Shown here: piece after piece, positions 46,371 to 60,862 of the stretch
Layout of the letters: the number at the start of each line of letters is the position of its first letter
How positions within the stretch are numbered: the first letter of the stretch is position 1
DNA from: Allodiplogaster sudhausi
Taxonomy: Eukaryota > Nematoda > Chromadorea > Rhabditida > Diplogasteridae
NCBI GenBank assembly: GCA_945643635.1
Contig: CALZFC010000286.1
Location: 123,501-187,500, forward strand
Reading direction: 5' to 3'
Length of the DNA: 64,000 nucleotides
Notes under the pieces: generated by a model
Told to the model about the DNA's origin: nothing
Databases searched by the model: none
Seen by the model: only the letters and a program-made list of their open reading frames with translations
Program-made: the position numbers and the translations under genes

Positions 46371-48376
46371 CGTCATGAAGTTTAAGAGATAAGAAAATAC
46401 GGGTTTAAATTTGGCGCCATTTCATTTCACCTTTTTTGTGGTACACTTGATCTCTTATACATACTTGTGTAACTCTGCCGTCAATTCAACAGTCTTGAAT
46501 AAAGCTAATTCAATTTCCCATTCCCAAATTTCTAAAATTTATAATTCTTTAGTATTCAACAAGTCTAGTGATGTCCAATGGAAAAATCGTGAGTCGCCTC
46601 GAAACCACCGACTCAGTACGAGTGTGTTTATTTGTTTCCTCGAGACACCACAACAGTCTGAGTGAGATGACATGGCGTCATCCACGTCTGCAGCCTTTAA
46701 GATATAGACGAATACTTCGTCCTTAATGTTGTTTGGATCAGGATCGAAATTGAAAGCTTCCAATACAAACTGTTTCTGTTTATATGTATGTCGATGTTTG
46801 CTCTTCTATCCAAGTTGGGTGTAGCGGAAGCCGCGCATAATGATGATTCTTTATTCTTCAGTTACACATATTATATATGGGGCGGGGAACGAGGGGGAAC
46901 CCGGAGGAGGAGAACCGCCGTCTCTCGCCGTTCATCTTCTCACCACTCCTCGCGATCTTCCTTCTTCGAGGTCCCGCCACTTGCTGGGCGGGTCTTGGGG
47001 CATAACATATAATTGGTTTAAAAAATAAACTATTTCCACCATTTTTCGCCTTCGAATCTACACATTTTTACGCTCGCGACTTTTCTGAAAACTATAAATT
47101 GCCTTGCATCTGGTTTGTGCCCATATTGTTAACAAGATGTGCTATTACTTACTTGACAGCTTATTTTTGATTTCACATGACTGAATGATAATCACATTGC
47201 TCGATCATAGATATATTTTCTTCTTCGCCTGTTCCATTCACGCTTTCGTTCCTCCTTTCCTTTTCTCATCTTTGAATTACTTGTATTATAGCTCGTTCCT
47301 CTTTATATGAAGGAGAACAATTACCGAAATTTTTTAAGCGGCTCTTCTCACTCTCGAACCTGCTAATTACTTTTCCGCGAACGATCTACTTCAACAATTC
47401 CAATCTGTACTCGTCTTACCCTTTCATTTTTTCATGCATATTGCGTATATTGGAAAAAGTGGTTGTCGCGTTATAAATATATATTAAATACTAGCAGTTC
47501 CCCCGTGAATATCTTTACACAATATGTAGAGAAGTTAATAATTCATGTTCATGTTCAAGACGTCCTAACATTGATCGCCTGATCAAACTCAATTCTATCT
47601 TACTTTTGTCCGGTGCAAGCTACGAACAACATGTTGGCAAAAGAGATCAATCACCTGTCAAACTCCAATTCTTTTCTTTTACAGTTCTCAATCACGAGAG
47701 ATTTCAGACAAGCGCACCGAATGTTTTTAGCAATTACGAAGTTTCACAGTTTCACCTCAAACATTAACGCTTAAAAATAAAGTCATCATAAAAAAAATTA
47801 AAACAAGATCACCATATAGATAAGTACGATTAGTAATCATTGGAGCAACTCTTTCAGCAAATTTATATTTCGTCTCTCTTCCTATGGCTTCGTCGCACTG
47901 TCCGGTCACGCTCCGACTCACCCCCCCTACCCCCCCCCCCTTCCTGCTGTCCTTCTTTTTTCTTAAAAGTCAACGATGTGATTTGCTTCAAGAGAAATAG
48001 CGACTCTGTACAAATATCTTTATTTGTTTCCTCGAAACACCTCCACACTCAGAGATGACAGAGTGTCATCCACGTCTGCAGCCTTGCAGACCTTGACGAA
48101 TACTACTTCCACCCTTAAATTCGAATACCTGAAACATAAACCATCCGAGACCTTTTTTACCAGCTTGGGGGGCGGTGGAGAGGTAAGAGTTAATTGGGGG
48201 GGGGACCCTCGCAAGCGATACAGAGAGAGCTCAATCGATAAATGAATCAGAGCACTGGAACCACTTTCCATCACTTCGATATGTAACACTTTCCATATCG
48301 ATCAGACAATAAATAAAACAGTAGCAGTCCAAAACAGCATGATACAAGATTTCACAAGGGGGGCTGAGACAGATCA
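46371..48376. other. Partly duplicated spacer with two related minus-strand 3' ends
   Basis: 46620-46740 and 48015-48110 are homologous on the minus strand: each reads KAADVDD(A/T)(M/L)SS and then GGAAACAAATAAA, whose AATAAA could be a poly(A) signal. 47030-47810 is paralogous to 44630-45250. I could not build complete genes. Confidence 0.4.
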
Positions 48377-49478
48377 GCCGCGGCATTAATCTTGCCGTTT
48401 GTCCAAGACATGTCAACGACAATCGGTCATGACCGTTTCAAAATAAAACGGACACATGTCCTGGACACATCCACTTCCACCTATCTTAATACACAGGAGT
48501 CTAGGACATGTCTAAGACATGTCCTGGACGCGTCCTGGACAAAGAAGAAAAAAATCTCAATGGTCATGGACACTTTTGTGGGCTTGTCCCTTACGTGGTC
48601 ATGACCATAGCGAGAGAGTGCATAAGCGTGGAGAGCACAGAGTGACACGCTCGCGGTTACTACCGATGTCCCGGACAAATTATGGCATGCGACGCAGTTT
48701 ACGACCGATGACACCTTCTATTTTAGTAATGTTTGAAAACATTTGGGGGGAACATTTTAAAAGTGCCAACAATTCTCGAATGAATGCAAGACAAGCTGCA
48801 CTTATTTTGTGTTGTTTTGTTTTTTGAATTACTGACTGGCGCCAGCTCGCACCTTCGCGGCTTAGTTAGCAGCATCCTTTGCTCGGCGCCATCGTATTCA
48901 AGCAGTGCTTGTGAATGTTGCATTGACTGCCCCCCGTTCCTCAGCTTTGTTTTTCTCTCCCACTGTTTTTGTTATGGCAATGTTATGGAGCCACATCAAT
49001 AAATGTTGTAACATCTAAGATGTTGATGTGCAGGAGAAGATACTGGAAAACTGGCTTGCAGGAAGGACCTTGAGCGTGTCTCAGAGTTGGGGTATGGAAA
49101 GGAAACCGATCTTGGTTATTCGATACATAGTTTCAACCAGATTTACAGCCTTTTTTCCTGCCGGTGAGGTGACCCTCTTCCAAATGATTGGTGCATAAGT
49201 GTCTGGTGCAATTCGAAGTAAAAAGTTGACTTTTTTTCAAAATTGTACTTAGAGTGAACCATTTTGGCTTCTATTTTTTTTAATTTGATTATTTTTGTGA
49301 AATAAATGTAGAATAACAGTAAAAAGGGTTGAAAATGTCAAAAAAGTATTTTAAAGCGCATTTGTGCAGGTGTCCATGACATGTCCATGACGTGTCCTTG
49401 ACATGGTTATGACCATGAACGGTCATGACCGATTGTCCTTGACATGTCTTGGACAAACGGCAAGATTAATGCCGCGGC
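48377..49478. mobile_element. 1.1-kb non-autonomous TIR element
   Basis: Terminal inverted repeats of about 62 bp (48377-48438 and 49417-49478) start GCCGCGGCATTAATCTTGCC and differ at one position. No coding capacity. Ends are rich in ACATGTCC/GTCATGACC words. No clear target duplication, so superfamily is not assigned. Confidence 0.75.
48504..48524. promoter_or_regulatory. Consensus p53-family response element inside TIR element
   Basis: GGACATGTCT, one spacer base, AGACATGTCC: two perfect RRRCWWGYYY half-sites. Further near half-sites occur in both TIRs. Match to the consensus is seen; binding is inference. Confidence 0.45.
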
Positions 49479-50356
49479 AGGATAACAGTGTTACTCGTAA
49501 CATACATATTAACGATGTTTATGACTAGAAAATATGTATTAACAGATAACGTAACCCGTTATAAGCTAGAATTGATAAATTCCTTCTCTTTGGGCATCTT
49601 TTCTTTCATCTTTTCTTTTGTGGCCCTTTTCGAATTCTTTTCTTCTTCTTCTTTTATTAGAGCTGAGCGAATACTTTTTTTTGCTCCTTGCTCTCAATAG
49701 AAAGTTCACAAAACAGAACAAACAGTAAGAGATGTATAAAGGAAATCTGCGAGGGAAAATAAACGGCAAATGATACAGTAATCGATGGAAAGAGTACAGT
49801 ACTCCGGACACCGCTAGAAAATGTGGGGAGAAAAAAATGCACAACTCGACTTTCTCTCGAAAGTAGCAACACTTCAATGTGACACTTTTGGTCCAATTAG
49901 GACTAAGCAAAACTCTAGAGCATCAACGAATTAAGCCGGAATCTACATGTAACTAGCTCGATGTGTACTTCACTTGCTACTTAGTTGCTGAGTTTAAAAA
50001 AAATTTTCGGATGATTCAAAGAGATGAATTACTTTAATATTTGACGCGTTTTCCGGAGAACTTAGAAACTTCAATATATCGATAGTGTTGTTTAACAAGG
50101 AACAATAGAACAAATCCTGAAAAGGACAATACAATATATTTCTATCAAAAGGTAGGAATTACGAAATGTTCGGAATATTTAATCGGTCGGAGACACCTGG
50201 AGTGATGATGGCGAGAAAGGATGATGAGATATCTTGAGAGAGAGTGTGCCGTAGGAAAAAGTTCTTCATTTACATAGTGAAGACCAGAGATAGATGAGAA
50301 GCATGGAAAGTGGACGTGAAGAAGAGCCGACGATAAGTCGAAGCATTCCGCCTATT
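49479..50356. other. Spacer, 3' flank of rbm-26
   Basis: Presumably includes the 3' UTR of the minus-strand gene ending at 50357. No other exon recognised. Confidence 0.4.
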
Positions 50357-53187
50357 TTAGGCATCGTCGTCCGACTGAAGAAAAAGAAATAAAAATCAAT
50401 CAAATTATATCGAGCTCGTCTAAAATAGAACTGTAACTTAAATTCCCATATTAAATCACCAGAATCAGAAGGAAGAAGATATATAACTTTACTACCGGAG
50501 GAGTATACTCGTAGAACTAGAGGGGTCATGCATGCCCAAATATTCGGGCGCTTTAGAAACCCAAGCTTCCACATTTTACGGTTCTTTAGATCCCCCGCTC
50601 CGTTTAACAGACGAACAATCGATACCTCGAGTCGGATAGTCCCATCGTCAGTCGCCGTGTCCGCGTGGTCATCGGTCTCCGCGGTTCCTGCTGCCTTGCT
50701 AAGCTCCGCCCACTGGACAGAGAGACCGGCCCCTGCGTACTGCTGTGCCGCCGAAGTGACCGCCTAGAATATCCAAGGTGAAAATACAGTCCGTAAATTA
50801 GAAAAGGTTTTCCACTACCACTATAAATAGCTCATTTCCTGTTAGATGACCTCGAATGTAGAAATAGAGGACTAGGCGGAAAAATGACTCGTTAAAAATG
50901 GGCATATTAGACGACTCAAAAACCTTCTCGGCGTCGTCCCTCTTCTCGTAGACCACGACGAATCCGTCGATTCCTTCACTCTTGCGCGTCTCATTCACTG
51001 TGCCAAAAGTCTCCAGAAGAGCGATCACCTACAATTGAGGAAAACTTTCAATTTGATACAATAGAGAGTTTTCCTCCCGCAATTTCTTTTTTTTTATCTT
51101 GCGACATTTCACAAAAACCATAACGTTAAAAATTATTGCTCTAAAATAAATCTACTTTCTTTCACTACCCCATCTCATTTTCTTTACTTTTTCAATTCCA
51201 CAGAAGTAAGCAAAATAATGGGAAATAAAAACGAACGTCTTGCTCAGCATCAGGCTCGAAGCCGCAGACAGCCACGGCTCGCTTCTCACTGCCTTCTTCC
51301 TCTTCCTTCGGCGGCGATTTCTTCTCGAGCAGCTTCTCAGAGAGGTCAGCGACCTGAACAAATTAATATTATCTTCTTTTTTAACATTTTAAACTAAAGC
51401 TTCAAAACTCGTTTGCCACTCCTCACTATTATGCACGAGCATTTCAAAATAATTTAAACTAAACTAATATCTGAAATACATAACTAGTACTGTAAATAAT
51501 CACTATTACTATTTTTATTGCTTCACTTACAATTACCAACTTTAAATATACAAACCTCTTTCTTGGCGTCGACCAGCTTCGTTTCCAGTTCCTTGTACAT
51601 CTTGTTCAGCTGCTTCTTCACCGCCGTATCCGGCTCCTTCATCAGCTGAAAACAGAATCCTCTTTTGATTAATAAAATCAATTTATTTCGCGAATACTAA
51701 TCAATCTTTGTCCTGATTAAGATACTAAATTTCAGTATAAGCAATCAATCAGCAGTCAGATTCTTCAGCATTTTTCTCAACCTTTCCAAAAGACCGCAAA
51801 ATTGCATTATCTTTCTTTCTGTGTTCATAGTCTCTCATTGAATCAATAGTAGTCTTTGTCCATTTCTCGTTCTTGCCTTCTTCCATTACTCGGACATTCT
51901 CTCCGTCCATAGCAATTTCCGTCAAACTTTCAACCCTCTATTCTTTATCTTTCCATGCCACAACATTAACTCTTTCCTTCTTTTCTCTCTCTCTCTCTTT
52001 CCACTGACCTTGGTAACAACAGCCTTCTGCTGTTCATGCAGCATCGACACGAGTCCAGTCTTGCGACGATGCAGATCAACCAGGCGAAGACGATTCTCCT
52101 ATACATCGACAAATTAAGTTATATTTTTTGGGGAGGACATCGTCTTAAGCTAGAACCCCAGTTAAATAGAATAAAATACGTAGTCAAACTATAACATACT
52201 TTTTTTTAATTTAATATTTTTATTTAAATAAAAGTGTTAACCTTCTCCTGCTTCGCCTTGATCGCTGCCGCCTCTTTCTTCTTCGCCTCTTCAAGGAGCT
52301 TCGGATTGCAGAACTTGGTCTGCTCAAGGGCTGAAAAAAAAATGTTAAATTCATTTAAAAAACTCCATAGAATGAGAAAAATCGTGTGAACTCCTAAAGA
52401 AATTCTTTAAAGTGTTCGCTAAAACACTTTTATCTTCCCATTTATGGAAAATATAAATGTAATAAGTGTACCAAGTTCCCTTTTAAATTCTTTGTTTTTT
52501 GAAAAGATAAAGAGAAGATAAACATTCCACTTGGAGAAAAAAATCGAAATTCCAACCTGCCGGAATCGACCTCGGCGGGCGGGCAGCGGCAATCGGAATG
52601 TCGGGCGAGCCAGGAGTGTCTACCGTAATCCCGGAAGCCAGGACAGTCCGCGTGAGACCGGGCAGGGGAGGCTGAGAGGGAGCCGAGGCTGCGGCCGCCG
52701 CGCCCGTCAGGTCGCCGCTGTACCAGAACACCTGCAATTTGGTTTTTTTATATTCCGCCCCCTCACCCCTTAAGTGGTATGCTCAAATATTGCACTCGAG
52801 CTTGTCAAACACTTTTAAAGGATAAAAAAAAATGCAAGATGTTCCCATCGTCTCGGAGAGGAAGGTGAAAAATGCGTAGAAAACAAATCAGTACTCGAAT
52901 AAATCTGTTGTTGAAGATTGGCTCGGTCGACTTGTACGCGCTGGTTGCTTCGAAGCGTGAGGCGAAAGTGATCAGAGCCGTGTCGGAGTAGTTCTCGTAG
53001 TGAACCTGGCATATTATATTCATGCTCTCTTCAAGCATAAACAACAATTTAAGGCAGCAATGTGCCTTTAATATTACAGGGAACTGTTTTTTAGTCAACC
53101 AACAATCAATCAAGAAGCATCTTTGCAAATGCAATCAAATCTGCTGGATGTAAATGTTTCTTGTACCTACCATTATTTAGAATATAT

Positions 53188-53219
<32 letters not shown>

Positions 53220-54617
53220 TTAACATAACCAAAAATAAAGTTTTCTTGGAATTCTGCCAAATTCCCTCCCCCCTCACCTGCATGTTGACAATGGAGCCGA
53301 ACTGGCCAAAGTGCTCGTTGAGCTTGGCGATGGTGTTCAGCTCGGCTGGGATCTTCTTGACAATGAGTGTCCTGGCCGCGACTGCGTCTGGCAACTTGCC
53401 AGCCGGCGCCGTTCCGCCCTCTCCAGTGTCGATGCGCGCGTACGGATGGAAGCCGCCGCGGCCTGTACGATAATATATATTTTTCTTTTTTTCTCTGATA
53501 ATATTTCGCAATTTCTACCATTATTCTTCTTTTTTGCCGAAAAATATAAATGCTAAAAAGCCTGATATTTTTTACCATACAATTGAACACTTACTGCTCG
53601 ATTACCGGCTACCATCCAAAGCCGCAAAAAAGAAACATTTTTCCTGAACCATCCCCCTTCAGTCTATGTCTATCAAAAAAACCACCCCACCCCCTCTTTC
53701 TCTGCTCCCTCTCCCTCGCCTCTCTTTCTCTGCCCCCTCTCGTTCCCCTTTCTTTGCTCCCTCACTCTCTTCCCTCTTTTTCTTCCCCACCCCTCTGACC
53801 TCTTCCTCTGCCCCTCATTCCGCCGCGCCCTCGCGCCAGGATGGCGCCCCCACCCGCGTAGTTGCCAGCCGACACTGGCACGCCGACCTGGGGATCCACG
53901 GGGATGCCGCCCGACGGATCGTAGGAGACCTCAAGAATGATCAATTCATTCATCCTTTTCGCATCTCTCCATGGCTTGTCACATCCTAATCAATATAATC
54001 AAATGAATAAAATAAATTTTAATTCATAGACACACACTTATTGCTCACCTCCCCTGGTAATGCAAATAAAGCAAACGTATTAGAACTATATTCGGCTGGA
54101 CCATATCCATACAGAGAAAAAAATTAAATTTTGCAGCGTCTTCGCAAACTACGTAACAGCAGTAGAAGATTCTCAAACTAGCATTCACTTCCCCCGATAT
54201 TTATTTGTTTTTAATAAAAATTCCTATACAAAGGGGGCATATCCTAAATGTACGTAACGGTTTTTTGTGGGCGAGAGCAATGCACGTAGCAAGAGAAACA
54301 GAGTGAAAAAGAGAGGAAGAGATAGAGAGAAAGACAGATAGAGGGAGAGAGAAAGATAGAATCAGGGAAGCGGAAATAGCCAACACACTCGATGGGACAC
54401 GTAGAGTGGGAAGTGAATAGCACAGATCGGAAATGCGAGAATTGTGCAAGGTAGGGGGCGAAAAGAAGGGAGTGAAAGAGAGAGAGAGCGAGCGAGAGAG
54501 AGACGGAGAGAGAGAACGAGAGTGAGGGAGAGAGAGCGAGAGAGAGAGAGAGAGAGAGAGAGACGGAGAGAGAGAACAAGAGGGAGGGAGGGAAAGATAA
54601 GAGAACGAGAGGGAGAG

Positions 54618-54669
<52 letters not shown>

Positions 54670-55879
54670 GGATGCGGGAAGGAGAGCCGGAGAGAAAAAA
54701 AAGTAGTTGGAGTGGAGAGCAAAGTCATGAAAGAAACAGAGCAATCGGGATGGACGACAAGAGGAAATGTTTACAAATCGAAGCGAGTGCTCGTTTTTAT
54801 TGCCTTTGTTCCGTTAGCATAAGGCAATTGCTCGTAATAACGAAAAGAAAGCCTCTTGATCACTGCAATTAGCTCCGCCCTTTAGATCCCTGCTACTTTA
54901 AGCTCCACCCCCTTGGTTCCCACGCTGTTCACACTCCGATACCTGGGTAGTCATGAGGTTGGCTGCGTACGGATTCGGGCGACCCCAGCCGGCTCCCCCT
55001 GCCATCGAAACGGGAAGCGGAGGCGGTGGCACCTGTAGAGATTCGCTGTAGATGTGGAGACAGTTTACATTATAAAATCATATCCTACTTTGATGAGAAG
55101 CTGGCAAAGATTAAGGAGAACGGAAAGAATAGCAAGCACCTCCATACAAAATAAAAAGCGGAAATGGAGAAAACAACAAAACAAAAGGCAGCAGCCCAGC
55201 CCGACATACCCAATTGTTCTAGAGTTATAACAATACCGCTAATCATGCTCGCGAAAACATATGCCCGGGTCCGGAATCGAACCCTGGCAGTTATCTTTAT
55301 AACTGCGCCGCGTTTCCAATCAGCTAAACTACCCGTACCGAGAAGTCGGTGGCCGAGAGGCCGGGTGCTTCCGGATTGTATCCGCCAGCGTCGACGCCTG
55401 GTGGTGGCGGATTCATGCGCGCATAGCCGGGAGGAGGCAGAGAGAAAGTGGGTGGCGGCTGCGAGGTGGGCATGCCCTGCAAGGAGGATTCTTCTAATCT
55501 TCCTTTCTGAATTATACAAATGAGTAAAAGTACAATCAGTAGCAACGAGTGTCCTAGTTAGTGGCTTTTGCTGTAGTCTTTTCTCTCACAAACCAGGACA
55601 AAATTCGCTGAAGTGCTTGCGTGGAAATGCTACGATCACTTTTGTATGGGAAGGATTAGCTTTAAAAAATTTTAAAACAGTAAATTTGTTATGTGACGAA
55701 GCGAGAATCGTCTGCTATATGCCGGAAAATATTCTTTCCAAGTTTGGCTGCCTGCGATGTTCCCATTTCCCTGTTACCTTTCCGACGAGCTTCTCAAGGG
55801 TCGTGTCATCGACAACCACCGGATTAGGGCCGTGGTCGTAAGGGCACTGGTCGGCCAGCACGCACACTCCACGCACTGC

Positions 55880-55938
<59 letters not shown>

Positions 55939-55986
55939 AAGGACGGAGCGGAGGCAGAAGAAACAGAGAGCGGAGAGTGAGACAGA

Positions 55987-56032
<46 letters not shown>

Positions 56033-56046
56033 GGAGAGAGAGAGAT

Positions 56047-56094
<48 letters not shown>

Positions 56095-56142
56095 AAGGAC
56101 GGAGCGGAGGCAGAAGAAACAGAGAGCGGAGAGTGAGACAGA

Positions 56143-56182
<40 letters not shown>

Positions 56183-56196
56183 GGAGAGAGAGAGAT

Positions 56197-56248
<52 letters not shown>

Positions 56249-56296
56249 AAGGACGGAGCGGAGGCAGAAGAAACAGAGAGCGGAGAGTGAGACAGA

Positions 56297-56336
<40 letters not shown>

Positions 56337-56346
56337 GGAGAGAGAT

Positions 56347-56392
<46 letters not shown>

Positions 56393-56440
56393 AAGGACGG
56401 AGCGGAGGCAGAAGAAACAGAGAGCGGAGAGTGAGACAGA

Positions 56441-56482
<42 letters not shown>

Positions 56483-56625
56483 GGAGGGAGAGAGAGAGAT
56501 AGAAGAGAGAGAGAGAGAGAGAGAGAGAAGGGGAGAGAGAGAGATAGAAGAGAGAGAGAGAGAGAGAGAGAGGATGTAAGGACGGAGCGGAGGCAGAAGA
56601 AACAGAGAGCGGAGAGTGAGACAGA

Positions 56626-56671
<46 letters not shown>

Positions 56672-56681
56672 GGAGAGAGAT

Positions 56682-56727
<46 letters not shown>

Positions 56728-56821
56728 AAGGACGGAGCGGAGGCAGAAGAAACAGAGAGCGGAGAGTGAGACAGAATAACGAGAGAGAGAGAGAGAGAGA
56801 GAGAAGGGGAGAGAGAGAGAT

Positions 56822-56869
<48 letters not shown>

Positions 56870-56917
56870 AAGGACGGAGCGGAGGCAGAAGAAACAGAGA
56901 GCGGAGAGTGAGACAGA

Positions 56918-56963
<46 letters not shown>

Positions 56964-56977
56964 GGAGAGAGAGAGAT

Positions 56978-57019
<42 letters not shown>

Positions 57020-57067
57020 AAGGACGGAGCGGAGGCAGAAGAAACAGAGAGCGGAGAGTGAGACAGA

Positions 57068-57111
<44 letters not shown>

Positions 57112-57172
57112 GGAGAGAGAGAGATAGAAGAGAGAGAGAGAGAGAGAGAGAGAGAAGGGGAGAGAGAGAGAT

Positions 57173-57220
<48 letters not shown>

Positions 57221-57264
57221 AAGGACGGAGGGCAGAAGAAACAGAGAGCGGAGAGTGAGACAGA

Positions 57265-57310
<46 letters not shown>

Positions 57311-57324
57311 GGAGAGAGAGAGAT

Positions 57325-57367
<43 letters not shown>

Positions 57368-57381
57368 GGAGAGAGAGAGAT

Positions 57382-57424
<43 letters not shown>

Positions 57425-57438
57425 GGAGAGAGAGAGAT

Positions 57439-57481
<43 letters not shown>

Positions 57482-57536
57482 GGAGAGAGAGAGATAGAAG
57501 AGAGAGAGAGAGAGAGAGAGAAGGGGAGAGAGAGAT

Positions 57537-57584
<48 letters not shown>

Positions 57585-57637
57585 AAGGACGGAGCGGAGG
57601 CAGAAGAAACAGAGAGCGGAGAGTGAGACAGAACAAC

Positions 57638-57675
<38 letters not shown>

Positions 57676-57749
57676 AGGGGAGAGAGAGAGATAGAAGAGA
57701 GAGAGAGAGAGAGAAGGGGAGAGAGAGAGAGAAGGGGAGAGAGAGAGAT

Positions 57750-57786
<37 letters not shown>

Positions 57787-57800
57787 GGAGAGAGAGAGAT

Positions 57801-57850
<50 letters not shown>

Positions 57851-57898
57851 AAGGACGGAGCGGAGGCAGAAGAAACAGAGAGCGGAGAGTGAGACAGA

Positions 57899-57929
<31 letters not shown>

Positions 57930-57946
57930 AGGGGAGAGAGAGAGAT

Positions 57947-57992
<46 letters not shown>

Positions 57993-58040
57993 AAGGACGG
58001 AGCGGAGGCAGAAGAAACAGAGAGCGGAGAGTGAGACAGA

Positions 58041-58078
<38 letters not shown>

Positions 58079-58225
58079 GGAGAGATAGAGATAGAAGAGA
58101 GAGAGAGAGAGAAGGGGAGAGAGAGAGAGAGAAGGGGAGAGAGAGAGATAGAAGAGAGAGAGAGAGAGAGAGGATGTAAGGACGGAGCGGAGGCAGAAGA
58201 AACAGAGAGCGGAGAGTGAGACAGA

Positions 58226-58263
<38 letters not shown>

Positions 58264-58273
58264 GGAGAGAGAT

Positions 58274-58319
<46 letters not shown>

Positions 58320-58367
58320 AAGGACGGAGCGGAGGCAGAAGAAACAGAGAGCGGAGAGTGAGACAGA

Positions 58368-58403
<36 letters not shown>

Positions 58404-58420
58404 GAGGGAGAGAGAGAGAT

Positions 58421-58457
<37 letters not shown>

Positions 58458-58471
58458 GGAGAGAGAGAGAT

Positions 58472-58513
<42 letters not shown>

Positions 58514-58561
58514 AAGGACGGAGCGGAGGCAGAAGAAACAGAGAGCGGAGAGTGAGACAGA

Positions 58562-58601
<40 letters not shown>

Positions 58602-58611
58602 GGAGAGAGAT

Positions 58612-58655
<44 letters not shown>

Positions 58656-58703
58656 AAGGACGGAGCGGAGGCAGAAGAAACAGAGAGCGGAGAGTGAGAC
58701 AGA

Positions 58704-58734
<31 letters not shown>

Positions 58735-58751
58735 AGGGGAGAGAGAGAGAT

Positions 58752-58795
<44 letters not shown>

Positions 58796-58843
58796 AAGGA
58801 CGGAGCGGAGGCAGAAGAAACAGAGAGCGGAGAGTGAGACAGA

Positions 58844-58887
<44 letters not shown>

Positions 58888-58901
58888 GGAGAGAGAGAGA
58901 T

Positions 58902-58943
<42 letters not shown>

Positions 58944-58991
58944 AAGGACGGAGCGGAGGCAGAAGAAACAGAGAGCGGAGAGTGAGACAGA

Positions 58992-59041
<50 letters not shown>

Positions 59042-59137
59042 GGAGAGAGAGATAGAAGAGAGAGAGAGAGAGAGAGAGAGAAGGGGAGAGAGAGAGATAG
59101 AAGAGAGAGAGAAAGAGAGAGAAGGGGAGAGAGAGAT

Positions 59138-59185
<48 letters not shown>

Positions 59186-59235
59186 AAGGACGGAGCGGAG
59201 GCAGAAGAAACAGAGAGCGGAGAGTGAGACAGAAC

Positions 59236-59273
<38 letters not shown>

Positions 59274-59344
59274 GGAGAGAGAGAGATAGAAGAGAGAGAG
59301 AGAGAGAGAAGGGGAGAGAGAGAGAGAAGGGGAGAGAGAGAGAT

Positions 59345-59387
<43 letters not shown>

Positions 59388-59401
59388 GGAGAGAGAGAGA
59401 T

Positions 59402-59453
<52 letters not shown>

Positions 59454-59501
59454 AAGGACGGAGCGGAGGCAGAAGAAACAGAGAGCGGAGAGTGAGACAG
59501 A

Positions 59502-59532
<31 letters not shown>

Positions 59533-59549
59533 AGGGGAGAGAGAGAGAT

Positions 59550-59595
<46 letters not shown>

Positions 59596-59726
59596 AAGGA
59601 CGGAGCGGAGGCAGAAGAAACAGAGAGCGGAGAGTGAGACAGAATAACGAGAGAGAGAGAGAGAGAGAGAGAAGGGGAGAGATAGAGATAGAAGAGAGAG
59701 AGAGAGAGAAGGGGAGAGAGAGAGAT

Positions 59727-59774
<48 letters not shown>

Positions 59775-59777
59775 GAT

Positions 59778-59821
<44 letters not shown>

Positions 59822-59869
59822 AAGGACGGAGCGGAGGCAGAAGAAACAGAGAGCGGAGAGTGAGACAGA

Positions 59870-59917
<48 letters not shown>

Positions 59918-60017
59918 GGAGAGATAGAGATAGAAGAGAGAGAGAGAGAGAGAGAGAGAAGGGGAGAGAGAGAGAGATAGAAGAGAGAGAGAGAGAGAGA
60001 AGGGGAGAGAGAGAGAT

Positions 60018-60065
<48 letters not shown>

Positions 60066-60115
60066 AAGGACGGAGCGGAGGCAGAAGAAACAGAGAGCGG
60101 AGAGTGAGACAGAAC

Positions 60116-60157
<42 letters not shown>

Positions 60158-60171
60158 GGAGAGAGAGAGAT

Positions 60172-60215
<44 letters not shown>

Positions 60216-60266
60216 TAAGGACGGAGCGGAGGCAGAAGAAACAGAGAGCGGAGAGTGAGACAGAAC

Positions 60267-60304
<38 letters not shown>

Positions 60305-60365
60305 GGAGAGAGAGAGATAGAAGAGAGAGAGAGAGAGAGAAGGGGAGAAGGGGAGAGAGAGAGAT

Positions 60366-60408
<43 letters not shown>

Positions 60409-60422
60409 GGAGAGAGAGAGAT

Positions 60423-60457
<35 letters not shown>

Positions 60458-60471
60458 GGAGAGAGAGAGAT

Positions 60472-60513
<42 letters not shown>

Positions 60514-60562
60514 TAAGGACGGAGCGGAGGCAGAAGAAACAGAGAGCGGAGAGTGAGACAGA

Positions 60563-60606
<44 letters not shown>

Positions 60607-60665
60607 GGAGAGAGAGAGATAGAAGAGAGAGAGAGAGAGAGAGAGAGAAGGGGAGAGAGAGAGAT

Positions 60666-60710
<45 letters not shown>

Positions 60711-60818
60711 GGAGAGAAGGGGAGAGAGATAGATAGAAGAGAGAGAGAGACAGAGAGAGAGAGGATGTAAGGACGGAGCGGAGGCAGAAGAAACAGAGAG
60801 CGGAGAGTGAGACAGAAC

Positions 60819-60862
<44 letters not shown>

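Noticed and set aside
55263..55338. Functional tRNA gene
   Set aside because: The acceptor and D stems pair, but no 5-bp stem with a 7-base anticodon loop can be formed and the T-stem is mismatched; kept only as tRNA-like.
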